Below, one piece after another: positions 8,422-18,505 of a stretch of 64,000 nt of DNA (its first letter is position 1; every line of letters begins with the position of its first letter). This DNA comes from JBFLXB01 sp964570625 (GTDB lineage: Bacteria; Nitrospirota; Nitrospiria; 2-01-FULL-66-17). The notes under the pieces were generated by a model that made no database searches, had not been told where the DNA came from, and saw nothing but the letters and a program-made list of their open reading frames with translations. The stretch lies in assembly GCA_964570625.1 (NCBI GenBank), contig CAZMYW010000008.1, forward strand, positions 54,283 to 118,282. The letters run 5' to 3'. A program made the translations under genes and the position numbers.

Positions 8422-10605
8422 TTACCCTCGGCGGCTGCGGCGGCACTGGATGACGCCGTCAACAGCCTCGATATTCTGAAACGCCTTGGCGAGGTGGACA
8501 GTGTCCCGCACGTCGATCACGAAATGGAACACGGCCTTTTTTTCGTCGGTGGTGGTGACTTCGGCGTGGCTGATGTTCGCGTCGGCGGCGGTGATGGCGG
8601 CGGAGATCTTGGCGAGCATGCCGGGTCGGTCTTGCGTGATCACGGACACTTTTACGGGGTGGGTCGCGACGTCTTTCACGTCCCAATCCACTTCGACCAG
8701 GCGATCGCGGTCGTAGTCCAATTCGTCGACGTTGGGGCAATCCGCGGTATGGATCGAAAGGCCGCGGCCGCGGGTGATGAATCCCAAGATCTTATCGCCA
8801 GGCACAGGGTTACAGCACTTGGCGATGTTGATCATGATGTCATTGACGCCCTTGATCGTCACCCCGCGACTCTGTTTCCCGATCGACGTCAGGAGCTTGT
8901 CTTTGAGGCCCTCCTTGAGGGCGGGCTCGGGGAGGAGGCGGTTGATGACATGGTTGAGCGAGACACGGCCGTAACTCAGGGCGATCAGGAGGTCGTCCAC
9001 CGAGGCGAGTCCACTTTCGCCGGCGATCTTGTTCAGGACGTCGGACTTGAACACTTCCGCCGGACTCAAGTGACTGCGACGCAACTCGCGCTCCAGCAGG
9101 CGTCGCCCGATCTCCAGGCTTTGTTTCTGTTCTTCGGCCTTGATCCAGTGTTTGATGCGCGTTTTGGCTTTGGGTGTTTTGGCGATCTTGAGCCAGTCTT
9201 TGGAGGGAACCTGATTCGGGGAGGTGACGATCTCCACCGTGTCACCGCTCTTAAGCACGGTTTTGAGCGGGGCCAACTTGCCGTTCACCTTGGCTCCGGT
9301 GCAGCGATGGCCGACCTGGGTGTGGACCGCGTAAGCCAGGTCGATCGGCGTGGCGCCTTTGACCAATTCGATCACGTCCCCCTTCGGGGTGAAGACGTAG
9401 ATCTCGTCCGAGAACAGGTCCATTTTGATCGAATTCAGGAACTGCCGATTGTCCGTCAGATCCTGCTGCCATTCGACCAATTGACGAAGCCAGGCGAACA
9501 GCCGGTTGTCCTTCTCGTCGATTTGCCCCTGATCCTTGTACCGCCAGTGCGCGGCGATGCCTTCTTCCGCGATGCGGTGCATCTCCTCCGTACGGATCTG
9601 AAACTCCACGTGTTCACCCTGAGGCCCAATGACGGTCGTGTGCAGCGACTGGTACAGGTTCGACTTGGGAACACCGATATAGTCTTTGAAGCGCCCTGGG
9701 ACGGGCTTCCAGAGCGAGTGGATCATGCCGAGAACGCCGTAGCAGGTGATCTTGGTGTCGGTGACGATCCGAATCCCGATCAGATCGTAGACTTCCTCGA
9801 ACGGGATTTCGCGGCGCTCCATCTTGGAGTAGATACCGTAGAAATGTTTGGGACGCCCGAACACGCGTCCGGCGAACCCGTACTCCGCGATAGTCGCTTG
9901 GACCTTCTGGATGACGGTGTCGACGTAGCGCTGTCGCTCGGCGACCTGCTGCACCACCTTGCTGACAAGGGTCTGATAGGCCTCAGCTCTTAGGTAGCGG
10001 AAACAGAGGTCCTCCAGTTCATTTTTCATCCACCCGATCCCGAGCCGGTTGGCCAGGGGCGCATAGATCTCGAGGGTTTCTCGCGCAATACGTTGTTGTT
10101 TGTCCGGCCGTATGACCTCCAGCGTCCGCATGTTGTGAAGGCGGTCCGCCAGCTTGATCAGGATCACGCGGATGTCGTCCGCCATGGAGAGAACCATTTT
10201 CCGGAAGTTTTCCGCCTGCTTTTCTTCGTGGCTCTTGAAGCGGATCTTGCCGATCTTGGTCACGCCGTCTACGAGCCGTAGCACGTCCGCTCCGAACTCC
10301 CGCTCGATGGATTCGCGCGGGAGCAGCGTGTCTTCGATCGTGTCGTGGAGGAGGCCGGCGACGATCGAGGGAACGTCCATCTTTAGCACGGTGAGAATTT
10401 CCGCGACGGAGAGCGTATGGAATACGTAGGGCTCGCCGGATTTGCGCGTTTGACCATCGTGAGCTTTGGCCGAGGCCTCGTACGCACGTTGCAGGGCGTC
10501 GACCGAGGCTTGCGGATTATAAGCCCTGACCTTGGCGATGATGTCCTCGATCGTCGCCTTGGTTGGCTCGGCTGGCTTGGCAAGCACTCCGGACTCGGGA
10601 GTCAT
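8422..10605 (-). CDS. rel: bifunctional (p)ppGpp synthetase/hydrolase, RelA/SpoT family
   Basis: This 727-aa stringent-response enzyme makes and degrades (p)ppGpp. Domain order: HD hydrolase with His63, His87-Asp88, EDT at 91-93 and ADRLHN (Asp154), all intact; synthetase with GRPKHFYGIYSKM (250-262) and DLIGIRIV; FKDYIGVPKSNLYQSLH; TGS domain (about 400-465, DEIYVFTPKGDVIEL); zinc-finger-type CCNPVPGD; C-terminal ACT domain (about 655-727). The intact HD site argues for a bifunctional Rel/SpoT rather than RelA. A TATAAT lies only 6 bp upstream of the ATG on the coding strand with TCGACT 17 bp before it, so the message may be nearly leaderless; AAAGG next to the ATG could instead act as ribosome site. 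Confidence 0.96.
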   Translation of the reverse strand: MTPESGVLAKPAEPTKATIEDIIAKVRAYNPQASVDALQRAYEASAKAHDGQTRKSGEPYVFHTLSVAEILTVLKMDVPSIVAGLLHDTIEDTLLPRESIEREFGADVLRLVDGVTKIGKIRFKSHEEKQAENFRKMVLSMADDIRVILIKLADRLHNMRTLEVIRPDKQQRIARETLEIYAPLANRLGIGWMKNELEDLCFRYLRAEAYQTLVSKVVQQVAERQRYVDTVIQKVQATIAEYGFAGRVFGRPKHFYGIYSKMERREIPFEEVYDLIGIRIVTDTKITCYGVLGMIHSLWKPVPGRFKDYIGVPKSNLYQSLHTTVIGPQGEHVEFQIRTEEMHRIAEEGIAAHWRYKDQGQIDEKDNRLFAWLRQLVEWQQDLTDNRQFLNSIKMDLFSDEIYVFTPKGDVIELVKGATPIDLAYAVHTQVGHRCTGAKVNGKLAPLKTVLKSGDTVEIVTSPNQVPSKDWLKIAKTPKAKTRIKHWIKAEEQKQSLEIGRRLLERELRRSHLSPAEVFKSDVLNKIAGESGLASVDDLLIALSYGRVSLNHVINRLLPEPALKEGLKDKLLTSIGKQSRGVTIKGVNDIMINIAKCCNPVPGDKILGFITRGRGLSIHTADCPNVDELDYDRDRLVEVDWDVKDVATHPVKVSVITQDRPGMLAKISAAITAADANISHAEVTTTDEKKAVFHFVIDVRDTVHLAKAFQNIEAVDGVIQCRRSRRG

Positions 10606-10654
10606 GCCTTTATTATATCGATCGGGTGGAGCGGAGTCGATGCTGAGGAATCGG

Positions 10655-12370
10655 CTACGCGTTCGACTGGCTGGGGCGCAGGTCTTTCAGACGTAACTGG
10701 ATGCGGTCCTGCCCCTGCCAAGAGTCGACGCGTGCCGAATAGGCCAGATCGATGGGACTAGGATCGGCGGGCAACAGGTGTCCGAGACCGAAGCCGATCG
10801 CGTCGAACGCCACGGGCGTGGCATGACTGACCAGCAGTTTGAGATGGTTGTTGCCGACGATGCGGGCACCGCGGGGTGAGCAGCCGCTGGTGGTCAGGAG
10901 CGGTTCGGGGTTGCCCATGCCAAAGGGAGCTAGGGTCGCGAGCTCTCCGAGCAACGGGAAGGTGACCTCGGCGAGGCCGATCTCGTCGTCCAGCGCGAGG
11001 ATCGGCTGTGCGGCGTCCGGCGCAAGATTGGCCGCGACCACAGCCTCGAACCGTTTCTGGAACTCGGGAATTCGTTCGGCCCGAATCGTCAGCCCCGCCG
11101 CCGCCGCGTGCCCTCCGAAGCCTTCAAACAGCGATCGACATTCCTCCAGGGCTTGGGTGAGGTGAAACCCGGGAATGCTCCGCCCGGACCCCTTGGCGCG
11201 TCCGTCCGGGCCGATCGCGATCACGATCGTTGGACGATGCCAGCGGTCGACCATCCGTGAGGCGATGATGCCGATCACGCCCGGATGCCAGGCCTGGTCG
11301 GCGATGACGAGAGAGCGCGCGCCGTCCAGGGAAATCTCGCGTTCGACCTTCGCCACCGCGCCATCGAGCATCGCTTCTTCGATCCGGCGCCGTTCCTGGT
11401 TGGCCGCGTCTAGCTCTCGCGCTGCTTTCATCGCGGTGTCCGCATCCCTGGTCGTCAGCAGGATCACGCCGGGGTGGGCTGTCGCCAGTCGCCCGGCGGC
11501 GTTGATCCGGGGACCCAACTGAAACCCGACGGTTCCCGCGTCGACGGGTCTTCGCCCAATGCCGCAGATCTCCTTGAGTGCGGCGACACCCACGCGACGC
11601 CCCGCGCTCAACGCTCGCAATCCTTCGACCACGAGATAGCGGTTCTCGCCTCGCAGCTGAGCCACGTCCGCGATGGTTCCCAACGCCACGAGGTCGAGCA
11701 CCGACGCGAGTCGCGTGTCGATGTCCGGTAGGCTGCGCCGGCGACCGAGCAACGCCTGCGCGACTTTAAACGCAATGCCCGCCGCGCAAAGCACTTTCTC
11801 GGGGTATGACGAGCCGGGGATGTGGGGGTTGAGCATCGCATACGCCGGTGGAATGTGATCTTGCGGTTCGTGGTGATCGGTGACGATGACGTCGATGCCC
11901 AAGCGGTTGGCCAACTCGATCGGGGCGTGCGCGGTGGTGCCGCAGTCCGCGGTGATCAGCAGCGAGACGCCCTGATCGCGCGCGGCGTGCACGCCGGCCT
12001 CGGTCAAGCCGTACCCCTCGGTGAGGCGATGGGGAATGCGGTAGATGACCTGGACGCCGAGCCAGGAGAAGAGTTCGAGGTAGAGGGCCGTCGCGGTCAC
12101 GCCGTCAACGTCGTAATCTCCGGCGATCATGATCCGCTCGCCGGATCCGATCGCGCGTTCGATGCGGTCAATCGCGCGGTCCATACCCGTGAGCAGGAAG
12201 GGATCGTGTAAGTCGGCGGCGGATGGGGCGAGAAATCGCCGAGCGGCTTCGACCGTGTCGAGTTTGCGACCGGCGAGGATTCTAGCCGTGGTGCGTCGAA
12301 CGCCGAGGCCGTGTACGAGCGCGGCGACGACGTCCGGGTTGTGGGGGCGCTGCTGCCAGCGCTTGCGCAT
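10655..12370 (-). CDS. recJ: single-stranded-DNA-specific 5'-3' exonuclease RecJ
   Basis: This 571-aa DHH-family nuclease acts in recombination and mismatch/base-excision repair. Motifs: MIAGDYDVDGVTATALY (motif I), LLITADCGTTAH, VIVTDHHEP (the DHH), GTIADVAQL, GPRINAAGRL, the DHHA1 motif GFGGHAAAAGLTI and a C-terminal OB-fold. The open frame extends to 12469, but residues before MRKRWQQRP are not RecJ-like, so ATG 12370 is used. It is divergent from the aldehyde dehydrogenase and ends 50 bp before rel on the same strand. Confidence 0.95.
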   Translation of the reverse strand: MRKRWQQRPHNPDVVAALVHGLGVRRTTARILAGRKLDTVEAARRFLAPSAADLHDPFLLTGMDRAIDRIERAIGSGERIMIAGDYDVDGVTATALYLELFSWLGVQVIYRIPHRLTEGYGLTEAGVHAARDQGVSLLITADCGTTAHAPIELANRLGIDVIVTDHHEPQDHIPPAYAMLNPHIPGSSYPEKVLCAAGIAFKVAQALLGRRRSLPDIDTRLASVLDLVALGTIADVAQLRGENRYLVVEGLRALSAGRRVGVAALKEICGIGRRPVDAGTVGFQLGPRINAAGRLATAHPGVILLTTRDADTAMKAARELDAANQERRRIEEAMLDGAVAKVEREISLDGARSLVIADQAWHPGVIGIIASRMVDRWHRPTIVIAIGPDGRAKGSGRSIPGFHLTQALEECRSLFEGFGGHAAAAGLTIRAERIPEFQKRFEAVVAANLAPDAAQPILALDDEIGLAEVTFPLLGELATLAPFGMGNPEPLLTTSGCSPRGARIVGNNHLKLLVSHATPVAFDAIGFGLGHLLPADPSPIDLAYSARVDSWQGQDRIQLRLKDLRPSQSNA

Positions 12371-12417
12371 GCGGTCGATCCCTGACTCGCGCCACCATAC
12401 GCGGGGGGAGGTGATCG

Positions 12418-12445
12418 TGTCAACGTGGCGCGGGCCGATTATAAT
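12418..12445 (+). promoter_or_regulatory. possible promoter of the aldehyde dehydrogenase gene
   Basis: A perfect -10 TATAAT (12440-12445) lies 38 bp upstream of the ALDH start. The -35 candidate TGTCAA (12418-12423, 16-bp spacer) is weak, so recognition may rely mainly on the -10. Confidence 0.45.
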
Positions 12446-12483
12446 GTCGGCTGTCAGCGGTGAACACACCAGGGGAGGGGACG

Positions 12484-13974
12484 ATGAGGGAACGGGTGGA
12501 GAATCTCATCAACGGACGATGGCAGCTCGCGGCAGGGGGACACACGCTGGAGAGCCGCAACCCTGCGGATATCGGCGATGTGGTGGCCGTCGCGCCCATG
12601 TCGTCCACTCGCGACGTCAACGACGCGGTGAGCGCCGCCCAGGCCGCGTTTCCCGGATGGCGCGCCGTGCCGGCTCCGAAGCGAGGAGAGATCCTCTTTC
12701 GCGCCGCCGAGGGTTTGGCCAGAGAAAAGGAGTCGCTCGCGCAGATCGTGACGCGCGAGATGGGGAAGGTGATCGCGGAGGCTCGGGGCGACGTACAAGA
12801 AGCGATCGACATGACCTATTACATGGCCGGCGAGGGGCGGCGGCTCGCGGGCGAGACGGTTCCGTCCGAGCTGCCCAACAAGGACGCCAAAAGCGTACGC
12901 GTGCCGTTGGGCGTGGCCGCGTTGATCACGCCGTGGAACTTTCCGGTCGCGATCCCCTCGTGGAAGATCACGCCGGCCCTCGTCGCAGGCAACACCGTGG
13001 TCCTCAAACCTTCGGCGTTCACGCCGTTGTGCGCGACTCGATTCGTCCAGATCCTTCAGGACGCGGGTTTGCCGCCGGGCGTGTTGAATCTCGTACACGG
13101 CCACGGCGAGGGCGTAGGCGACGCGCTGGTGAGCCATCCCGACGTGGCGGTCGTCTCGTTCACCGGGTCCTCGGCAGTAGGGGAAAAAGTCGAGGCCGTC
13201 TGCGGCCGGCTCCATCGACCAGTGTGCACCGAGACCGGTGGCAAAAACGTGGTGATTGTCATGAACGACGCGGATCTGGATCTGGCTCTGGAAGGCGCGC
13301 TCTGGGGCGGATTCGGAACCAGCGGCCAGCGCTGTACCGCCGCGAGCCGAGTCATCGTCCACGAGGCTCTGTACGACGCGTTTGTCGCCCGTTTCGTGGC
13401 GGCGGCCGAAACGTTGCGGCTCGGGCCTGGGCTCGACCCCATGACGGACGTCGGCCCGGTGATCAACGCGTCGCAACAACAGAGGGTGTTGGAGTACATC
13501 GAGATCGGCAAACAAGAAGGTGCCAAGCTCCTGTGCGGCGGACACGCCGTGACTACCGAGGCGTTGGCCGCGGGTCACTTCATCGCGCCCACGATCTTCG
13601 GCGACGTCGCGCCGACCATGCGGATCGCGCAGGAGGAAATTTTCGGCCCCGTGGTCGCCGTCATCAGAGCCCGAGATGTCTCGCAGGCCATTGAGATCGC
13701 CAATGGTGTACCGTATGGGCTTTCCAGCGCGATCTATACGCGGGACGTGAATACCAGTGCGCTGGCCGAGCGAGAATTGGATACCGGTATCGTGTATATC
13801 AACGCGTCGACGATCGGAGCCGAGATCCAACTGCCGTTCGGCGGAACCAAAAAGACCGGCCTTGGTCCACGAGAAGCCGGCGGCCGCGGCGGCGCGCTGG
13901 ATCTCTACACGAAGTGGAAGGTGATCTACCGCGACTTTTCCGGCAAGCTGCAGAAGGCCCAGATCGATCCGTAG
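12484..13974 (+). CDS. NAD(P)-dependent aldehyde dehydrogenase
   Basis: This is a 496-aa ALDH-superfamily enzyme oxidising an aldehyde to its acid. Active-site residues are present: Asn152 (TPWNFPV), Glu250 (ETGGKN) and nucleophile Cys284 (SGQRCTAAS), plus the EEIFGPV and GGTKKTGLGPREAGG motifs. The sequence resembles the semialdehyde/piperideine-6-carboxylate dehydrogenase branch, but the substrate cannot be assigned. ATG 12484 is preceded by AGGGGAGGGG at good spacing; an upstream in-frame ATG at 12460 has no such site. The next gene, hrpB, is separated by 125 bp. Confidence 0.93.
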   Translation: MRERVENLINGRWQLAAGGHTLESRNPADIGDVVAVAPMSSTRDVNDAVSAAQAAFPGWRAVPAPKRGEILFRAAEGLAREKESLAQIVTREMGKVIAEARGDVQEAIDMTYYMAGEGRRLAGETVPSELPNKDAKSVRVPLGVAALITPWNFPVAIPSWKITPALVAGNTVVLKPSAFTPLCATRFVQILQDAGLPPGVLNLVHGHGEGVGDALVSHPDVAVVSFTGSSAVGEKVEAVCGRLHRPVCTETGGKNVVIVMNDADLDLALEGALWGGFGTSGQRCTAASRVIVHEALYDAFVARFVAAAETLRLGPGLDPMTDVGPVINASQQQRVLEYIEIGKQEGAKLLCGGHAVTTEALAAGHFIAPTIFGDVAPTMRIAQEEIFGPVVAVIRARDVSQAIEIANGVPYGLSSAIYTRDVNTSALAERELDTGIVYINASTIGAEIQLPFGGTKKTGLGPREAGGRGGALDLYTKWKVIYRDFSGKLQKAQIDP

Positions 13975-14099
13975 CCGGCCGCGGAGCGGGCAGTCGGGAC
14001 ACGAGCGGTCCTCTGGTGGGCGGGGTGTTCGTCCCGGGCCTGCCGTCGAGCCCTCAAGTAATACGTGAAGATTTTCTAGATCGGTCCGTAGGCCGCGTC

Positions 14100-16622
14100 A
14101 TGGATACATTGCCCATCGATGAAATTCTTCCCGCGCTCAAGGACGTGCTCCGCGCGCGGACCGCTGCGGTGCTGCAAGCGCCGCCGGGGTCCGGAAAAAC
14201 CACACACGTTCCCCTGGCCCTGTCAGATCAGCCGTGGCTCAAGAAACGGTCGATCCTGATCTTGGAGCCGCGTCGGTTGGCCGCGAGGGCTTCAGCGGCG
14301 CGGATGGCCCAGCTTCTGGGCGAATCCGTCGGAGAGACGGTCGGGTATCGCATCCGATTCGAGGCCAAAGTGTCGAGCAAGACGCGGATCGAAGTGCTGA
14401 CCGAGGGCATTCTCACCCGTCGGTTGCAGTCCGATCCCGGACTGGAGGGTGTGGGGCTGGTGATTTTCGATGAATTTCATGAGCGGCATCTGCACGCGGA
14501 TCTGGCATTGGCGCTGTGTTTGGACTCCCAACGCACGGTGCGCGAGGACCTCAGGCTGTTGGTGATGTCCGCTACACTGGATGGCGACGCGGTGGCCGCG
14601 CTCCTGGGCGGGGCGCCGGTGGTCACGGCGTCCGCGCGCCAGTTTCCGGTGGAAGTGCGGTATGCCACGAGCGATCCGGACGATCGATTGCCTCAGGCCG
14701 CGTCCCAGGCGACCCTTCGCGCGTTGAAGCGCGACCGGGGCGACGTGCTCGTGTTCTTGCCGGGCGCACGGGAAATCCGTCGGACGCAGCACCTCTTGGA
14801 CTCTGCGTTGGCGAGTCGTGGGGTGGACGTGTATCCGCTCTACGGCGACCTGCCTTGGGAGGCGCAGGATCGGGCGATCCGCCCGAACCATCCGGCCCGC
14901 CGCAAGGTGGTGCTGGCCACACCCATTGCCGAAACCAGCCTGACGATCGAGGGGGTCGGCGTGGTCATTGATTCGGGTCTGGTGCGGGTTCCGGAGTTCG
15001 ACCCTCGCACCGGCCTGACGCGTCTGACCACCAAGCGCATCTCGCGCGCATCGGCCGAACAGCGGGCCGGCCGCGCGGGCCGACTGGGGCCCGGCGTGTG
15101 TGAACGATTGTGGAACGAGGTGATGCAGCGAGGGCTCATGGCTCAGCCGATTCCTGAAATCAGGACCGCTGACCTCGCTCCGCTGGCGCTGGAACTCGCG
15201 CACTGGGGCGCCCGTGACGCGAGTACGCTTTCGTGGCTCGATCCGCCGCCTGCCGCTGCGCTGGCTCAAGCGCGCGTACTATTGGCGCGGCTCGGGGCCC
15301 TGGACGAGCACGGTCTGATCACTCAGGCCGGCCGCGCCATGGCCTCGCTGCCGGTTCATCCGCGCCTGGCGCACATGATCCGTCGAGCGGATGATGCAGG
15401 GCTAGGCTCGCTGGCCTGCGATCTCGCGGCGCTGCTGTCGGAACGGGATGTGTTGTCAGGCGACTCGTCCCGGTCGTGCGATCTTCTGGAGCGTGTGGAG
15501 GTGTTGACGGCATTCCGCGGTCGCGAGCGAGAGGGAACTCACGCGAGCGAAGGGGACCCCGAGGCCTGCCGGCGCGTGGATCAAGTCTCGCAGCAATACC
15601 GGCGGTTACTCAGAAACCGGCCAACCGAGAGAACCAGCGACACGACCGCGGTCGGTCGGTTGTTGGCGTTCGCGTATCCGGACCGGGTCGCGCGGCAACG
15701 TGATGTCGGCGGCGTGCGATACGTGCTCGCCTCCGGCCGCGGAGCATGTCTGCCGCCGTACGAGCAGCGCGTACGTCCGCCGTGGCTCGTGGCCGCGAGT
15801 CTCGACGCGGGCGACACCGAGGGGGTCATCTACTTGGCCGCGCCGGTGGATCTCGAAACAGTGCGCCGCGACCTTGCCGCGCAGTTTCGTGTGGACGAGA
15901 TCATCCAGTGGGATGCCAAGCTCCAACGAGTCATCGCGCGGCGCGAAGAGCGGCTGGGTGAATTGCTCATCGAGAGCGGCCCACTGGCCAATCCCGATCC
16001 GGAACAGCTCCGCGTCGCCATGGTGGCAGGCCTTCAGGATCTCGGCATTGCCGCGCTTCCGTGGACATCGGAGGTGCGCGAATGGCAGGCGAGGGTGCTC
16101 TCGCTGCGTCAGTGGTTCCCGCAAGACGGGTGGCCCGACGTATCAGACACCGCGTTGCGGGACACGTTCGATGCATGGCTGGGCCCGTATCTGAGTGGTG
16201 TCACGCGGCGGGAACACCTGCTTCGCATCGACTTGATGGCCGCGATCAACTCGCGACTCGATTGGAAGCAGCGTCAACGTCTGGAAGAGGGCGCGCCCGC
16301 GCACCTGACGGTCCCCAGTGGAACCCGGGTTCGGCTGGAATATCAGCCCGGCGAATCGCCGGTGCTGGCCGTCAAACTGCAAGAGATGTTCGGACTGGCC
16401 GATACGCCACGGGTGGCGTGGGGGCGAGTCCCGATCACGCTCCACCTTCTGTCGCCGGCGCGCCGGCCCATCCAGGTCACCCAGGATCTGCGTGGGTTCT
16501 GGGAGCGGACCTACGCCGAGGTCAAGAAAGAATTGAAGGGCCGGTACCCCAGACACCCCTGGCCGGATGATCCCTGGAAAGCCGCGCCCACCGCGCGGAC
16601 CAAACGAAGGGGTGCGACGTGA
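14100..16622 (+). CDS. hrpB: ATP-dependent helicase HrpB
   Basis: This 840-aa DExH-box (DEAH/RHA-type) helicase has Walker A APPGSGKTTHV near residue 27, LEPRRLAARA, motif II IFDEFHERH (a DEFH variant of DEAH typical of HrpB), SATLDG, the helicase C-terminal motifs ATPIAETSLTI and QRAGRAGRLGPG, and the HrpB-specific C-terminal region ending YPRHPWPDDPW. HrpB lengths are about 800-850 aa, so it is complete. Its cellular role is poorly defined (RNA helicase). ATG 14100 was chosen by comparison with family N-termini (LPIDEILPAL); the open frame extends to 13914. It overlaps the next gene by 4 bp (GTGA). Confidence 0.95.
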   Translation: MDTLPIDEILPALKDVLRARTAAVLQAPPGSGKTTHVPLALSDQPWLKKRSILILEPRRLAARASAARMAQLLGESVGETVGYRIRFEAKVSSKTRIEVLTEGILTRRLQSDPGLEGVGLVIFDEFHERHLHADLALALCLDSQRTVREDLRLLVMSATLDGDAVAALLGGAPVVTASARQFPVEVRYATSDPDDRLPQAASQATLRALKRDRGDVLVFLPGAREIRRTQHLLDSALASRGVDVYPLYGDLPWEAQDRAIRPNHPARRKVVLATPIAETSLTIEGVGVVIDSGLVRVPEFDPRTGLTRLTTKRISRASAEQRAGRAGRLGPGVCERLWNEVMQRGLMAQPIPEIRTADLAPLALELAHWGARDASTLSWLDPPPAAALAQARVLLARLGALDEHGLITQAGRAMASLPVHPRLAHMIRRADDAGLGSLACDLAALLSERDVLSGDSSRSCDLLERVEVLTAFRGREREGTHASEGDPEACRRVDQVSQQYRRLLRNRPTERTSDTTAVGRLLAFAYPDRVARQRDVGGVRYVLASGRGACLPPYEQRVRPPWLVAASLDAGDTEGVIYLAAPVDLETVRRDLAAQFRVDEIIQWDAKLQRVIARREERLGELLIESGPLANPDPEQLRVAMVAGLQDLGIAALPWTSEVREWQARVLSLRQWFPQDGWPDVSDTALRDTFDAWLGPYLSGVTRREHLLRIDLMAAINSRLDWKQRQRLEEGAPAHLTVPSGTRVRLEYQPGESPVLAVKLQEMFGLADTPRVAWGRVPITLHLLSPARRPIQVTQDLRGFWERTYAEVKKELKGRYPRHPWPDDPWKAAPTARTKRRGAT

Positions 16623-18496
16623 GCCGGGAGCACCGCGCCGAGCTGCTGGTCGTTGTCGCCCTGGCGGTCGTGACCCTGGCGGTGTTTTCGCCGGTGCGGA
16701 CCCACGAGTTCATCTTGTATGACGACACGATGTACGTGACGGACAACGCGGTGGTAGGGGCCGGCCTCACCTGGCGGGGTGTGATCTGGGCCTTCACCAC
16801 GACGTTCACGGGCAACTGGCATCCCCTCACGTGGCTGTCGCACATGGCGGATGTTCACGCGTTCGGGATGGTCCCGCGGTGGCATCATCTCATGAATCTG
16901 ATCCTGCACGTGATCAACACGGCCCTGCTGTTTCTGGTGCTGCGCGCCATGACTGGTGCTCTGTGGCGTAGCGCGGCGGTGGCGGCGTTGTTTGCGGTGC
17001 ATCCGTTGCACGTAGAATCGGTCGCGTGGGTCGCCGAGCGGAAAGACGTCCTGAGTACGATGTTCTGGATGCTGGCGATGGCCGCCTACGTCAACTACGC
17101 CCGCCAACCCGGAGTCTTGCGCTACACCGTTGTCGCGCTGGCCTTTGTCCTCGGGTTGTTGGCCAAGCCCATGGTGGTCACGCTCCCATTCGTCCTCCTG
17201 TTGCTCGACTACTGGCCGCTGGGGCGATTCGATCGGGGGGCTCCAATTTGGCCGAGGTTACGGGCCCTGGTGTGGGAAAAAACTCCGCTGTTTGCGGTGG
17301 CGGTCGCAGCCGGTGTCATGGCGATGTATGCCCAACGCGCCGGCGGGAACGTGGAGGACGTGGAGCACTTGTCCGTCGCCACACGGCTCGCCAACACCGC
17401 CGTCGCGTACGCCGGATATCTGGCGAAGACCTTGTGGCCGCGAGACTTGGCGGCGTTCTATCCGCATCCCGCGACCCTACCGGGTGGCATCCCGTGGTGG
17501 CACGTGTTGGTTGCGGCGGTGGTGCTGCTGGCGATCAGCGGTATGGCCCTCCGCGCCGGAGGGCGTCGACCCTACCTGGCGGTCGGCTGGCTGTGGTATC
17601 TCGGCACGCTCGTTCCGGTCATCGGTCTGATCCAGGTCGGTCAGCAGGGTTTAGCGGACCGGTATACCTACATTCCCTTGATCGGTCTCTTCATCGCGGT
17701 GGTGTGGGGCGCGGCGGATTTCGTCAAGGAGAAGCCGTCTCGCCGGTGGGTGTTGGGAGGAAGTGGCGCCGTCGTTCTGTTGTCAGCCGCGATCGTCACC
17801 TGGGTTCAAGTGGGGTACTGGCGCAACACCGTGACGTTGTTCGAGCACGCGTTGCACGCGACCGGGACGAACCGCGTCGCCTATCTCCAGCTTGGCGTGG
17901 CCTACGCGAGGCTGGGACGCTACGATGACGCCGCGGTCCAGTACCGGTCGGCACTGGCGATGAAGCCCAACTCAGTGGAAGCCAATAACAACCTCGGGAT
18001 CGTGTTGGCGCAGGCGGGTCGGCCGCATGAGGCCGCTGTGTCGTTTCGAGCGGCGTTGCAGATTCGCCCCGACGATGCGCGCCTCCATGCCAACCTCGCC
18101 CGTGCGTTCAGACAGATGGGGACGATCCCTGAGGCGGTGGAGCACTATCGCGAGGCGGTGAGGCTCGATTCTCTGGCGTGGGACGTGGCGATGAATCTGG
18201 CGTGGCTCTTAGCGACCGATGCCAACGCGACGGTCCGGAATTCCGCGGAAGCGGTGACGCTGGCCGAAGGAGCCAATCGCCTGACCGGGCGCGCACATCC
18301 CAAGGTTCTGGACACGTTGGCCGCGGCCTATGCGGCAGCCGGCCGGTACGATGAAGCGGCGGAAACGGCCGAACACGCGCTGACCGCGGCGCTGAAGACA
18401 GACGAACCGCGATTGGCCGCGGAAATTGACGGGCGAATCGGGCTGTATCGAACGCGCCAGCCGTATCGAATGGTGCGGATTCCTCCGCCGCAATAG
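16619..18496 (+). CDS. TMTC-like membrane protein with C-terminal TPR repeats
   Basis: This 625-aa protein has about ten hydrophobic segments in residues 8-400, then TPR repeats at about 415-600 (YLQLGVAYARLGRYDDAAVQYRSAL, NNLGIVLAQAGRPHEAAVSFRAAL). The N-terminal motif YDDTMYVTDNAVV, the NWHPLTWLSHMADVHAFG loop and HPLHVESVAWVAERKDVLS are hallmarks of the TMTC/DUF1736 family, whose eukaryotic members are O-mannosyltransferases in the GT-C fold. A lipid-linked sugar transferase acting on periplasmic proteins is the likely role, by family. It starts with GTG overlapping the hrpB stop codon, indicating translational coupling. Confidence 0.85.
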   Translation: MSREHRAELLVVVALAVVTLAVFSPVRTHEFILYDDTMYVTDNAVVGAGLTWRGVIWAFTTTFTGNWHPLTWLSHMADVHAFGMVPRWHHLMNLILHVINTALLFLVLRAMTGALWRSAAVAALFAVHPLHVESVAWVAERKDVLSTMFWMLAMAAYVNYARQPGVLRYTVVALAFVLGLLAKPMVVTLPFVLLLLDYWPLGRFDRGAPIWPRLRALVWEKTPLFAVAVAAGVMAMYAQRAGGNVEDVEHLSVATRLANTAVAYAGYLAKTLWPRDLAAFYPHPATLPGGIPWWHVLVAAVVLLAISGMALRAGGRRPYLAVGWLWYLGTLVPVIGLIQVGQQGLADRYTYIPLIGLFIAVVWGAADFVKEKPSRRWVLGGSGAVVLLSAAIVTWVQVGYWRNTVTLFEHALHATGTNRVAYLQLGVAYARLGRYDDAAVQYRSALAMKPNSVEANNNLGIVLAQAGRPHEAAVSFRAALQIRPDDARLHANLARAFRQMGTIPEAVEHYREAVRLDSLAWDVAMNLAWLLATDANATVRNSAEAVTLAEGANRLTGRAHPKVLDTLAAAYAAAGRYDEAAETAEHALTAALKTDEPRLAAEIDGRIGLYRTRQPYRMVRIPPPQ

Positions 18497-18505
18497 CCCG
18501 GCGCG

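Noticed and set aside
8494..9993. 499-codon plus-strand open frame
   Set aside because: It is exactly antisense to rel, whose frame shows all expected motifs; the plus-strand translation has no recognisable domain and reflects GC-rich codon shadowing.
13056..13526. 156-codon minus-strand open frame within the aldehyde dehydrogenase
   Set aside because: Composition-driven shadow; the plus strand has the full catalytic triad.
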